Source: Stratiolaelaps scimitus
Lineage: Eukaryota; Arthropoda; Arachnida; Mesostigmata; Laelapidae
Direction: 5' to 3'
DNA length: 64,000 bases
Assembly: GCA_019614645.1 (NCBI GenBank)
Contig: JABWDB010000002.1
Span: 12,995,501-13,059,500, forward strand
Shown: positions 11,401 to 22,060 of the stretch, piece by piece
How the letters are laid out: each line of letters begins with the position of its first letter
Numbering within the stretch: the first letter of the stretch is position 1
Notes under the pieces: model-generated
The model's database searches: none
Seen by the model: the letters and a program-made list of their open reading frames with translations, nothing else
Told to the model about the DNA's origin: nothing
Program-made: the position numbers and the translations under genes

Positions 11401-13770
11401 GCGAAGAGAAGCTCATCCCCTTGAGAGATAATAACCCGTCTTGCAGAGCTGCTCGATCCCCAAATGTCTTCCCGGCCACTCCGGAACCCCGCCTAGTGTC
11501 CGTTCCCTTCGTTCTACCCGAGCTCACTCGTCTAGACCGACGCATGTTCCGCTGTCCGAGATTCCGAGGTTCCGAAGGCGCACGGGATCGGCGGTGAGCG
11601 AAGCTGCAAGGAACTGCCGCTACATCGCGTAGTAGCGGCAGCGAACCGGACGCTCATTCTGATAGAGTGTGGCGGGTGAGGTTGCTATCCTGACACCGTG
11701 CTAGCTCGGCAGCAGCCGCCAGCCTCGTGCCAGCGACACGGCGAGCTTTAAATTGGACCTTGTGAATTATTTGCAAGCAATAGTACGGTACACAGGACGG
11801 CTTCGGTTCTTTTCAGTTCAGTGTCGGCTTTCGCAGCAGCGTAAGGAACGCGATGTCGTTGTATACGTCGAGTCACAGTGAGACAAGGACCAAGGACGCA
11901 AGGACCGCAAGGGGGATCTTGAGACGAGCCCCGCAACTGCGCCAGAGAGACAACGGCTGAGATACTGAACATCTATGGAACCCGATTTTTCGGACACGGC
12001 ACTAACCTTGTATATAAAATAAAATGGGTATGAGCGGCGTTCTAACAACGGTCGCTGCTAAGATGAGAGAAACGGTTTGAAGACGGAGATACGTCCGCAC
12101 TGAAAACGCACTGACCAACACCTAAAACGAGGGGGAGTAAATGTCGAATACCTCGCCTAACTCCCAGAACGCCGCCCCTTCTCGCCCACGACTTTTCGAC
12201 TGGGTGGCCCGAAACGCGGTGGGCAGGACAGAGGACAGGGAGCATGAAAGCGGACAATAAAAGTATCTGCTACATATTGGGTAACCTTTCCCATGGATTC
12301 CAAAATATCTGATCTGACTACTCTGGTGATGTGATATTGAATGGACACAATAGTGTTCAGAAAGAACTGCATGCGCTAGATATTTTAGAAGGATTGTAGA
12401 ATAGGTGCACTCGATTTCGAGCAAAATGCCCAGGTAGAGGAAAATAGCGTCATCTTTCATCCAGTGATCAATACCAACTCACTGTCCAGATACACCTCTT
12501 GTATGTCAGGAGAATCTCGACTCTCGGCGTATTATCATGACATCGGAGGATGGTATCGTACACATTTATGTACATATACTTATAATCGGGTCATGCTTTT
12601 TATCTTACATTAGCCCACTCTGTCCCTGTTTGTCGCTATCTTTGATGCAATTCGATTATAGTTGTTCCTTTGAGATATCCTAGTAAATTTGCCTGGCTGA
12701 CGCTCAGCCAGCATATCCTAATCCACAATAACTACCCGCGCATGGTACTCCCTTCTGCCGGGAGCAAAGTACGCTGCATAAGTCTGCTCCACTGTCCTTC
12801 GTTCAGGTAAGTATCTAGGAGACAACGCTGTTACACGAGTCGTCGGCCGAGAACGTTTGAATAACGGTTGTAGTTGGAGAAAAATGTCTGTCACGATTCC
12901 CCACTTTTTTCGGTGTTCTTGGCTTTTTTTGCCATTTTTGTATGTTTTGAGACGAATTCATTAGTCTAGCAATTCGGGACAGAAGCGTTTCGGTGGCACG
13001 AAAGGCGACTACACAAGAAATGCCGCGAGGGATGGCGATGCAGCGCAAAGATTATGGCGCGCTGAGTCTGGCCTCGACCGGGGCGACCTTTGCGGTGACC
13101 CTAGGCGGATGCCGTCCGCCCACCGCCGTCCCACAGAACGAACGTCTTCGCTCAGAGAATACCCCGGAGCCGAGGGGTGTTCACCATCTACCTAGCAGTT
13201 AAGCAGGCGGATGGCAACGAGGATCCTAGAAAGACAAAAATGAGCCTGGGTTCGTTGCGTTTTTCTAGAACCCGCAAGAATGAAGAACACAGCTTCCCTG
13301 AAGTAACTGCCTTTGGCTTTGGCCAGATTGTTAAATAGCCTGACCACGCACGTTAGATATGAGGCCTTGTTCGCTCCTGAACAATATCTTCGTCCTCCAC
13401 CGAGACATGTTAATTTTTGTCATTATAAATGTCGTTTAGATGTTTGTGAACAAATACGGCATTATTTTTTATATTGCGAGTATATGCCTGATTGCGTTTA
13501 ATTTCATCACGCGATAATGTTATTCCTAATATGGTTGAGTTCATTTTACAGTGTACGGAGCCGGTACCGTAGGATTGCGCTTCTACAAATGATCACGTGA
13601 CCTATTCAAATAATTTTGAGCGGTGATATTCGCCTAACATGATCTGCCAACTGAAACGCCTTTATATCGGCCCGTGTTCTATTTGGCTACAATATGTCCT
13701 CTGACTAGATGTATTTATTGTGTATTGCTTCGTGCCACTATAAGCGACCTCCATAAACAATGAAGCTAGA
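8471..13770. other. Gene-free stretch between receptor gene and transposon
   Basis: AT-richer sequence to about 10.8 kb, a GC-rich island at about 10.86-11.75 kb, then mixed sequence. The only structured item I recognise is a tRNA-like unit near 9676-9720. Open frames are short, mostly non-ATG, and without recognisable motifs. Confidence 0.5.
9666..9735 (+). repeat. Possible tRNA-derived SINE head
   Basis: An A-box-like block (TGGCCAGGCCC near 9676-9686) lies about 33 bases before a B-box-like block (GGTTCGATTGT near 9709-9719). That is the spacing of an RNA polymerase III type 2 internal promoter. No convincing cloverleaf forms, so a tRNA-related SINE fragment or chance match is more likely than a functional tRNA. 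Confidence 0.3.
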
Positions 13771-13955
13771 CAGTGGTGTGCATAAACTTAACGCATCCCT
13801 ATATTTCAATAAATCGTTACAAAAAATACACATTTGAGGCATTTATTCTGTATCAGATTAATGTACGTGTCAAATAACATACACACCACAATGAACAGCG
13901 CATATGACGTCGCATGGAGCCTGCTACAATAAAATGTGTCGTATTTCGGTTGTGC
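13771..13955 (+). repeat. Left inverted terminal repeat
   Basis: About 185 bp, matching the reverse complement of 14517-14700 with roughly a dozen substitutions and one single-base gap (my own alignment by eye). Homology stops after the block reading TTTCGGTTGTGC. Confidence 0.92.
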
Positions 13956-14038
13956 AAAATGATAACGCACCCTCACTTATCGAGTGTTCTCGCTGAATTA
14001 ATTCAGTTTGTGTTGAGCATTCAAGCTGTACTGCAGTC

Positions 14039-14458
14039 ATGGCACACGCTTCGAGCCTTACCGATGCAGAGAAGGCAGTTATTACTGCTTTACACCGAGT
14101 AGGAAAGACCTAGGCTGCAATTGCCAGAGAAATTGGCAGAAGTCGTTGCGTAGTGCGAAATTATTTACGCAGTCAGTCGACATATGGTACTAATAAGTCT
14201 AAAGGACGTCCACGAAAGATCAGCCAGCGAACTTCGATGTACATCTGTCGCTTGGCCTCAAATTCGAGCATAAGTTGTGAAGCAATCAGGCAAGAGTTAA
14301 GCCTTCAGGTTCATACATCAAGAGTTTTTAGGACAATTAAGGGTTATCCGCACGTCATATGGGCGCAACTGAAAACAAGACCGCGTCTTCAACAACGCCA
14401 CATGACGGCCCGACTAAACTTCACCCGCAACAACATCGCCAGAGATGGAAATTGGTGA
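14039..14458 (+). pseudogene. Tc3-like transposase, N-terminal DNA-binding half only, with nonsense codon
   Basis: The frame opens at ATG 14039, is stopped by TAG at 14111-14113 after 24 codons, and continues in the same frame to TGA ending at 14458. The intact downstream part is 101 residues from a methionine-like codon region at 14153. The content follows the paired-like transposase N-terminus: a first helix-turn-helix (AAIAREIGRSRCVVRNYLRS), the linker YGTNKSKGRPRKIS with a GRPR minor-groove motif, then a second helix-turn-helix around SCEAIRQELSLQVHTSRVF. It ends at RNNIARDGNW, exactly where Tc3-type enzymes go on to the first catalytic aspartate (…FSDE). The catalytic domain is therefore deleted. 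Order and motifs resemble Tc3 transposase. No enzymatic activity is possible. A truncated DNA-binding product could still bind the terminal repeats if translated from downstream of the stop. Confidence 0.9.
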
Positions 14459-14516
14459 GTATTGGGGCAAAGTTTTTTAAAGAGTATCGGAATGTGTGTA
14501 CACATCCATCAAAAAA

Positions 14517-14700
14517 GCACAACCGAAATATGACACATTTTCTTGTGGCAAGCTGCATGCGACGTCATATGCGCTGTTCTTTGCGGTGTGTATGTTATTT
14601 GACACGTACATTAATCTGATACAGAATAAATACCTCAAAGTGTATTCTTTGTAACGATTTGTTGAAATATAGGGGTGCGTTAAGTTTATGCACACCACTG
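14517..14700 (-). repeat. Right inverted terminal repeat
   Basis: About 184 bp, the inverted partner of 13771-13955. It ends CACACCACTG immediately before a TA dinucleotide. Confidence 0.92.
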
Positions 14701-14755
14701 TATTTACACCCCGTACTGATTGTTGCTCCCGGCCGCTGCTAGGTAAGAGCCAAGG

Positions 14756-15298
14756 ATGAAAATCTTATTCTGCAATGTTCTTTTTTCGTTCTCTCTCCTT
14801 GCATCAGTTATTATTATTATTATTATTACCGTAATATTAGGATTATCAGTGCGCCAGTCATCAAAAATGTACCAGACACACCTCATAAGGCATTATTCAA
14901 TCCTATCGACGCTCCTTCGGATAGCTTGTTGTTTGCTTCGCTTTTCGCCGCGGATCGTTCTTTATTCTCTATCCCAGAGGAGATGGGAGACGTGCTATGT
15001 CCCCACGGAGCGGGAGAACGCTGGCAAAGAAGCTAGGAAACGCGGGAGCGATGAGACTGAGAGAAAAAACACAAGCTTAAGGGTAAGACGTACAATGACT
15101 AAAAGCGATGCAGCGATGACTGCGAGGGACGCGCTAGCAGAAGCCGACGAGGCGGAGCGGTGTCGCTTTTTCCTGGATGTCCTTTTTTTCGTTTTGGGTT
15201 CGGGTAGTCCTTTCATTACCGTTCGACCTCCAGAAGACCGATGGACCAACAACCCGTCGATAAACTGCCACACGCTGGCGGAGGCACATCGGGAGTAG
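14756..15298 (+). CDS. Unrecognised ORF, possible membrane-anchored protein
   Basis: An ATG-initiated frame of 180 residues beginning 55 bp beyond the Tc3-like element. I do not recognise it. The N-terminus (MKILFCNVLFSFSLLASV followed by seven isoleucines) would be a strong membrane anchor or signal sequence. The isoleucine run is the translation of an (ATT)n microsatellite at 14808-14828. The middle (about 80-130) is basic and charged, and residues about 128-140 are acidic/alanine-rich. The C-terminal region contains another hydrophobic patch (RFFLDVLFFVLGSG). The length is above what short chance ORFs usually reach in this window, but there is no domain, and a chance frame remains quite possible. 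Confidence 0.25.
   Translation: MKILFCNVLFSFSLLASVIIIIIITVILGLSVRQSSKMYQTHLIRHYSILSTLLRIACCLLRFSPRIVLYSLSQRRWETCYVPTERENAGKEARKRGSDETERKNTSLRVRRTMTKSDAAMTARDALAEADEAERCRFFLDVLFFVLGSGSPFITVRPPEDRWTNNPSINCHTLAEAHRE
14808..14828. repeat. (ATT)7 microsatellite
   Basis: Perfect ATT repeats. In the frame starting at 14756 they encode poly-isoleucine. Confidence 0.85.
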
Positions 15299-17592
15299 GA
15301 ATCTTAAGAGGCAGTGGCTAAAACTAGCCCGAATAACTAGCATTTGAGTCGAATTAGACAAGAAAATAAAAATAAATAACACTACTGTGCGAAAAAAAAT
15401 AATACGCTCAGCTTCCACACCGTGTGCGTGGCAGCACAATGCAAAACCCCCGTCAGACGGCAACTTCTTGGTGCAATAGCGTAGCTCTTCTGACGGCGAG
15501 AGATCCCCAAGCAGAAAAAGCCGACGGGGTGGCACAAAGTGGTGCTGGCGCAGTGGTGCGATGTTTCTGCTGTCTCAGAGCTGCTGCTGCCGCCAAAAAG
15601 GGGTAAAAAGTTAAAGGGAGTAGGGGATAGAAAAAGCAAAGCTTCCAGATAGAGACGAAGAGAGAGAGAGAGGAAGAAAGAGAGAGAAAAGGGAGGCCAA
15701 AGGAAAGACAGTTCCAGAAGCGTGCGGCGGGCACACCCCCGGACAGACATCGTGTGTCCCTGTGCGTTTGGCACATGGCGGGTGAGAGAGAGAGAAGCTG
15801 TGAAAGCAGCCAAAGGGAAAGAAAGTATGTCCTTCCGTCTCTCGGCTCTAGTTTCGTTTCCTTTCTCCTTCTCTTTCTTCCCTTTAGACGCTGGCGCCGC
15901 TACCCGACGATCCGACTGCAACTGCCTTCTGCAGTTACAGCTCTTTCCTTGACTGCTTTCTTTTGCCGTTCGGTTTTGTCGCGTGCGCTAAAAAGGAAGG
16001 AAAGAAAGGGGGGATAGACGGGAGGTTGGGAGGGGGGACGGGGGTGAAAAGTAGGGAAAAAGGGGCACTGCGAGGGTGAGATGGCAGTTTTCTGCGTTAG
16101 AGAGCGTTCTGTGTCAGAACGCAACGGACCGAGCAAGCCAGCGCTAGCAAGGTCGAGAGTTAATCTACGAAAATTGCAATGACATTCCTCCCACTCAAGC
16201 GGCTGGGTGACTGTCCTGCCCGCTTGATTCCCGCTGCTGCCTCTGTCACTGCTGTTGCTGCAGCTCGGCCAGAAGAGTGTTCGGGTGTCGGTGACGGTGG
16301 CGAAACAGCAGCCCTTCTGCGGTGCCACCACTGCAACGGCATCCGGGCGGTCGGGCCGGCCATTGCCATTCGACGGCTGTGTGCAGCTAGTGCTGTACGT
16401 GGTCAGTGCTATATAGATACGCGGAGGTTTTTCCCTGCAGCAGCAGCAGAAACCACTGGTGGTGTACGTTAGCTGGCTGGCTGCCTCCCCAGTTTGGCGA
16501 TTGTCGAAAGCGTCGGCGCACTTCCGTCGGGCATTTTTCTCGCGTCGCGTTGCACCAAAGAAAAGAGAGAGGGAGAGCTCAGCATCGAAGATTGCTCGTT
16601 CCACGAGACCGCGAAACTGAGGGTGCTAAGTGCGATATGTGGCTGGTCGCACGCCGCCTAGTGTGGAGTGGTCTGTGCTGGTAGGATTAGGGCGAACAGG
16701 ATAGGAGAGGTTGTACTTTTTTCCACCGGCCGCGTACGCTGCCGCCCACAGCGCCCACCCCTTGACCCGACCGAAGTCGATGGGAATCTCACGCTTGGCC
16801 TCGATTGCGTTTTGTCTGGTTCCTCCTTCTCTACCTATCCACCTTGGGCTGCCTGGCTATTAACCTCTACATATCTATCTATTTTATCTTTATCACTCTT
16901 CTTCAAGGAGCCTATCTCGCGAACGCGCTCAGTGATAACGACGGGAGGATGAGGTTACGATACCAGTGGGATGGCGAGACAAAGGTGCTCGAAAGGAACA
17001 ATCGCACGAAGAAGAGCGCACGCAAAATTCGAGAGGAGAGGTGAGCACAGGATGAGTATCGCGGCGAGCGGCCCTTTCCTCCCCGTCGCCGCCATCAGAG
17101 TCACCGCTGCCGCCATCACCACCGCGGTTGGTAACTCGGCTCGTGCTACTCTTTAACGTGAGAAAAAAACGCGCGCGCTCGAGTCAAGTGATGAACAGCG
17201 CGCAGCAGTGTGACAGTTCACACTTCATTTTAATCATGATGCCTATCGACGTGCAGACTGGCTGCGACACTATAGGTGGATAGTTCCTAGATAAACTTGG
17301 TGTGTTTTTTGCTGTCTCATGGCGTATGTATATATACATATATATGTATATGACCCTAGTAAGACCATTACTATTATTATAATTACCGCTATATATTCGT
17401 TGATGTAATCTCTAGATTCAATCTATATATGTAGTATTGTGAGACGATACACATCGGCACCCTGTGCACGTTGGTTCAATACGTTCCAAAATCCATCTGT
17501 ATATATATTACGTTCCCTGGTAACGTATGGAGGACACGCCTGTGATCGCTTCGATCTCAAGTTTCTTATTACAGACTTCCTTCAGCTACATT
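15299..17592. other. Gene-free, purine-rich and GC-rich stretch
   Basis: Contains a long purine-rich (GA)n zone at about 15650-15710 and a GC-rich island to about 17160. The long minus-strand open frame here (about 15900-16604) is low-complexity and starts at a non-ATG codon, so I do not call it. A TATATAC/GTATATA palindromic patch sits at about 17325-17352. Confidence 0.5.
15650..15700. repeat. (GA)n purine tract
   Basis: AGAGACGAAGAGAGAGAGAG-type sequence continuing into AGGAAGAAAGAGAGAG; almost pure purine on the plus strand. Confidence 0.75.
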
Positions 17593-18535
17593 CTATTGTA
17601 GATAGTTAGCAGGACCCCTTGTTGAGCCCTTATTCCTCCAAACCTTTTCGAGAACTATAGAAGGAAGTTACGAGTGGCATTCGCCAAAGATCCAACAGTC
17701 TCGAAATCCAATGTAAATTATAAGTTCGCCGCCAAGGTCAGCATATTTAGTCCTCTTGCTTGGGCGTTCACTTGTGAGTCGGCTGTTTACGACCCTCACT
17801 ATACTTAATGCATGTGCATATGGTCTATGGATGACCCCGCCAGGTCACCTCCCGTCATCGACTGATAGTTGAGCCGATTCGTACACATTGGCACGTTAGC
17901 AGCCCTCAAACCATTAGAGATTCCTCACTAAGCATTGAGTGTCGCTGGCGGCATCGGGCCTCTTGTTTGGCTATAAACAAGCCTGTGTAGTCCAAATGAG
18001 CCCACCTGACTACGGCCTTATCCCTGAAGCAGCGATGTGGCTGTAACCGGGTACACATGTGGAGACACAAACTCGAAACCGGAATGCGTCGAAAAGTGCG
18101 CCTACCTTGGGCGACGAGAAAGCCGATAGCTATCGCTAGCGATAGTTGTTGTGCGGCTTGCCTACGCGTAACTTCCTCATCAGCTTCTGCTAAAGTAGTA
18201 AGTTATTGGTTACTGGTTGAGCAAATGAAGTCGTCGACACTCTCCTGCAAATACTACTCCAGGTCAGTCCTCCACTGCACTATTGTCCAATCGGTAAAAC
18301 CTATTCTGGTCAACACGTAGGACTTCACCCTAGCCTTCGTGAAGGCGTTCATCAATGACGAGCGAGGGCCAGGGGGCGATCGATGATGCGTGAAGTAATG
18401 ACATGCAGCTCGGAAGGTTGGTGGACTCCGAATACCGAGCCCGCCATGTCCAAGCCGAAGTGTAACTTCGGTGCACAGCGGAGGAGTGAGCCCCTTATTC
18501 AGAACTGTATAAACAACTTTCTCTAAAAGCAACAT
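17593..18535 (-). pseudogene. Non-LTR retrotransposon polyprotein, C-terminal remnant
   Basis: Read on the minus strand, several blocks match, in the correct order, the conserved C-terminal region of reverse-transcriptase polyproteins of the RT_nLTR type. First comes GHGGLGIRSP (18422-18451), then a region resembling the spacer with SGAWLHALP-like residues, then a histidine/cysteine-rich patch. Next is DDGR-stop-PGGVIHRPY (17823-17859) and KYADLGGE (about 17725-17748). Last is IFGECHS-stop-LPSIVLEKVW and RGPANYLQ, ending at 17593. Frame changes and in-frame stops (TGA at 17845-17847, TAA at 17668-17670) show it is dead. The catalytic YxDD region is not present, so this is a 5'-truncated copy, as expected for incomplete reverse transcription. 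The block order is convincing; the clade is not determined. Confidence 0.75.
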
Positions 18536-19589
18536 TGATGCGAAAAAGCAATTGTGTATTTTGAAAAAACGTTTTTAATAATGTGAAATATAAACTCTGT
18601 GCCTAACCCACACTCTGCTGTCGATTGAATTTTGTTTGATGCAAGGGTTACAAACACTTGCACCAGATTCACTCAGACGTTCGGAAGTTTCATCGCCTGT
18701 AGATTGGGTGATTAAGTTGCCACGCTTCGACTACCTGCAACAGTCAGGCATAAATACGTTGCAAGGTGCGAGTGCGGTTTTTCCATTGGATGGAAGAAAC
18801 AATATTTTAGCTAGCCAGCAAGTTAAAACTGCCTTTTTAAGGATACAATCTCTAAGGACGACAACGATAAATTACAAGAGTATTCTTCGCAAGTTATTTT
18901 TTACTTTGTAGCATGCCCTCGTACCATCTGTCATTGCTCTTTCACAAATAGATTTTTAATAGTGCCAACGTTGTATCAAAACCTCCGATCTACGATCCAT
19001 CTATACTTTAGCATTGCTTCGTTGAACTTCTTCACATTTATCTGGTAACCGGCGGTGCCACCTATAGCTGAGCAAGCAAAGAGAAACAAGAAAATGTTTT
19101 GTTGTATTGCCCGATGCTCGCTTGACGGCTGGCGGACATTGCGACGTAATACGGCCGGATGGACGCGTCTTCATCTGCGGGGATTTGTACTCTCGACGAC
19201 CACATCGGCTCAGGCCACAAGCCTACTGGCATCGGTGGCGTCGTGCTGGATACGGTTATTATTATTGTTAGCTTTCAGCTTATCCAATAACAGTTACAGT
19301 ACGCCATTCTTGGGGGGATGATTTCTCGTTCAGCGTCCACTTGTACGCATTTTACACGACTCTGTGAGCGTATGTGGGTCAGTGTTTGTAACATAAAAAA
19401 AAGGTTTTCTCAGATTCGAAAGGCTGGGTGTGACCTTTAAAGCACTACACATTTAAGTTGTCAGTCAACCGTACATGTGACTGATTATTTGACGAGGGTC
19501 AACGAGGAGTTTATGTCGGTGCGAGAGAGGTACTATTATTTAGTTATTCTGCAAGTGGCATAGGCTTTATATTATCCTTTTAAACCTGG
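18536..19589. other. AT-rich gene-free stretch between retroelement remnants
   Basis: No recognised coding sequence. An open frame at about 18636-18911 and another at 19055-19321 have no motif. Given the flanks, this may be further decayed retroelement sequence. Confidence 0.4.
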
Positions 19590-20190
19590 CTATTTCCGGG
19601 GATACCGCTACACAGGAAGAATTTAACGCATTTGAGCCGGAAGAAAATGCGTCGTTGCTACATTTTGTGGCAGATAGAGTTAGTCAGCTCCGCTGACTAA
19701 CAAAACCATTTTGGGCTCGAAGGCAACGCTGGAAGCGCACTCGCAGGAGCCAGATGAGAAACGGTGGAGATACAAACCGTCATGGAGGGTGTTACAGCAA
19801 AAACGGGGGGCGCCTCGACATCGACTTCGCTCAGGATAGACTGCGCCACGCTTAATCAGTGGATGAGGAGCACGGGAAAGAACCGTAGCATTCGCGGATG
19901 GTTCATCTCATCAGCGCCTTTTAAACACTGCTTATGGATGGATGCCTTTCTGACCTAACTAAGCCTCGCTTTGAATCAGTAATTGGCCCTGCGGCGTTGG
20001 CTGGAAATGCAGTTACCTAGGAAGCGTTTAAGGCTTAGCTGTTTGAACGATTTTCTCGAAGGTCATCGCTACACCCAGTAGAGTGTTACGCACGCTTTAG
20101 GCCGATAAACATTCTACGCAATTATCTACGAGAAGCGATTTTTGCTCATCGGGCTCCCGTTCATGTACGAAAGGTTCCTCAAAGATGTGA
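19590..20190 (+). pseudogene. LTR-retrotransposon Gag remnant (plus strand copy)
   Basis: A degenerate Gag-like reading. One frame gives WMRSTGKNRSIRGWFISSAP then FKHCLWMDAFLT. A shifted frame from 19957 continues KPRFESVIGPAALAGNAVT, stop, EAFKA, stop, LFERFSRRSSLHPVECYARF. The pattern E-x-FKAxLFERFS after a GPxAL block matches the Gag core of Ty3/mdg4-type elements (…YETLKxxLLERFS…). Stops at 20018-20020 and 20036-20038 plus a frameshift show decay. A related copy lies inverted at 20330-21490. No protease, reverse transcriptase, integrase or LTR was recognised with it. Confidence 0.55.
19845..20075 (+). repeat. Inverted repeat arm 1 (Gag block)
   Basis: Matches the reverse complement of about 21265-21490, best from TCTCATCAGCGCCTTTTAAA through the TTTGAAC block. 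Identity is high in the core (19905-20045) and falls off at the edges. Confidence 0.7.
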
Positions 20191-20329
20191 AGCATAGGAA
20201 AGCTAATCGAACCCTTTCATAAATCACCCTGATACGATACTCCGCCCGATTTTCCTGCTCTTGCCGGACTTGCTCGTGTATTCCGCGTGTTAGAGCGACA
20301 AGGCGTTTAGAGATCAGAGCAAAGGCTGC

Positions 20330-21490
20330 CTCATTGAACTAGTGACCAAGGCGACTGCCACAGCTGCGGGACCAGGGACATAGGGCGGCAAGTTGCCATA
20401 CGACGAAGCCCAAACTCGAATGGGAAGTGTATCAGCAGCATATCGAGAAGTCTGCTCGTTCCCGGGAGCAAGGTGCTGACTGTGCCATTCATAACGGCGT
20501 TCAGCGGGCTGCTTTTGGGTGATATCAGAAGGAAGAAATTCGAGGATACTCGCTCGGGGAGGATCAATGTGCGACTCGACGGCAGTGCTGACATCGCGGT
20601 CTGCATGCTTCTGAATGGTGTCCCGAGTCAAGGTACACCGAACAGTGCTGCGCATTGTACCATCTCTGGCGAAAGCGATGATCGCTCTGTGTCACGGCCT
20701 AGCTGAGAACCTAAGCGTCTGGGAACTATGCGGCTGGTGCTGAAACGCCCCCATATAGGGCCAGGAATCTATGCGCGAGTCAGAAGTGGTAGGCCGGTGA
20801 GAGGCTTGTCGAAGCTTGGACCCTGGGAGGCATGGTCTTAAGCCTATACCCGTACAAATAAGCCGTTCTGAGGAGTACGTTGAGACCTGGGCGGACTGCA
20901 GTTCGAACCGAAGAGGCTGTCTAAAGTAGACGACGAGAAAATACGACGGCTCTAACAGAGGGAACCGACCTCAGGTAAGTTCATGGAATGAACGAGGGTC
21001 TTGGCGATGATAAAACAACCCGTTATTCGCGACCCTTGGCAAGCGAGAGGTGATGCATAAACACGTCGAGAGCACATACATTTCCAAACATACAGGGGTG
21101 GCTCGGCCGAACACAAATACTCCAATGGAAGCGGTGTGTTGGGAGACCATGGTAATTGAAGTGCCTGCCCATACAGCGCCCTCTGTCGGCGAAATGACTA
21201 TGTCCATCACAACGCACGACCAATAAATCAGTCTGCCCGTAACTGTGCCTCAGATCACATCAATGCAGAACACGGTGCCTCTCGCGGAAATTGTTCAAAC
21301 AGCTGGGCTGTGAGCCCTTACCACGTGACTGCATTTACAGCTAGCGCCTCAGGGCCGATTACCGATTCAAGCCAAGCCAGGTCAGGATACCATCCATAGG
21401 CAGTGTTTAAAAGGCGCTGATGAGACCAACCATGGACGAATGCCGCGATCCACGAGTTATTCATATTCACTGACCATGTTTTACGAAGTG
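20330..21490 (-). pseudogene. LTR-retrotransposon Gag remnant (minus strand copy)
   Basis: On the minus strand, IRPWLVSSAPFKHCLWM (about 21400-21450), ESVIGPEALAVNAVTW and AQLFEQFPRE repeat the plus-strand copy at 19845-20075 with many substitutions. Further along the minus strand (about 20340-20500), RLLDMLLIHFPFEFGLRRMA with a following MSLVPQLW resembles the later Gag segment (…LLRxLFLQRLPxxVRxxLA…MSLxxLA…). The two segments are separated by about 750 bp of unrecognised sequence. Stops and frame changes make it a pseudogene. Assignment to a Ty3/mdg4-type Gag is by pattern recognition only. Confidence 0.5.
21265..21490 (-). repeat. Inverted repeat arm 2 (Gag block)
   Basis: Partner of 19845-20075 with a spacer of about 1.2 kb. 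A transcript through both would form an imperfect long hairpin. Confidence 0.7.
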
Positions 21491-21516
21491 CACAGACAAA
21501 GTCACATGCATATCTA

Positions 21517-21532
21517 ATATATATATATATAT
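21517..21532. repeat. (AT)8 microsatellite
   Basis: Perfect alternating AT close to the end of the Gag remnant. Confidence 0.8.
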
Positions 21533-21948
21533 GTTCAAGTGTGTAAAAATATATGTATACGTCTCTGGTGTCGAGAAAGCCGCAGCACGATTGGGTAAGA
21601 CGGAGGGAAGGTATGGCACCTGTGCTTGTTCTGCTGAAAACTCCTACTCGATGGTTCTACGGTTGGAGCAAGGGATCCGGGTGAGGGGACTTGGTAACTA
21701 GTATCGCGGCAGCCATACGCAGAAGGACTCGTGCACACAGACCCACATACATATATAGGATTGGTGTTCGCTCTCTAACAGGAAGACCAGGAGGAAACGG
21801 AAGAGAAAGGGGGAGGGAGGGAGAGAGAGAGGAGAGAGACGAATCTTAAGCTTTTCTGCTTCTTCGTCCCTACGGTTCGACAGTACTCCACTCGGTTCGT
21901 GTTCAGGCAAAAGCGATAGGGGAGTCGTTTCACTCGGTGCGACCCGCC

Positions 21949-21968
21949 ATATATATATATATATATAT
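21949..21968. repeat. (AT)10 microsatellite
   Basis: Perfect alternating AT. Confidence 0.85.
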
Positions 21969-22038
21969 GGACACGAACCATCGGCGAGTATGTGCTGGAG
22001 CATCTAATAATTGAGTAGAGATTACTACTCTCTTTCTG

Positions 22039-22060
22039 TCTCTCTCTCTCTCTCTCTCTC
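22039..22060. repeat. (TC)11 microsatellite
   Basis: Perfect TC repeats. Confidence 0.85.

Larger units (their letters stand above)
13771..14700 (+). mobile_element. Tc3-like Tc1/mariner element, internally deleted
   Basis: A 930-bp element bounded by inverted repeats that begin with CAGTGGTGTGCATAAAC at both ends. The right end is followed by TA (14701-14702), the expected target-site duplication; the left flank reads GA, so one copy of the duplication appears mutated. Tc1/mariner elements with a full transposase are usually about 1.3-2.4 kb. This one keeps the terminal repeats and the N-terminal half of the transposase but lacks the DDE catalytic half, so it is non-autonomous. The two terminal repeats differ at roughly a dozen positions over 185 bp, indicating an old insertion. 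Confidence 0.92.

Noticed and set aside
15900..16604. 234-codon open frame on the minus strand
   Set aside because: It has no recognised motif, is built partly from low-complexity purine/pyrimidine tracts, and sits in a GC-rich island where chance frames are long.
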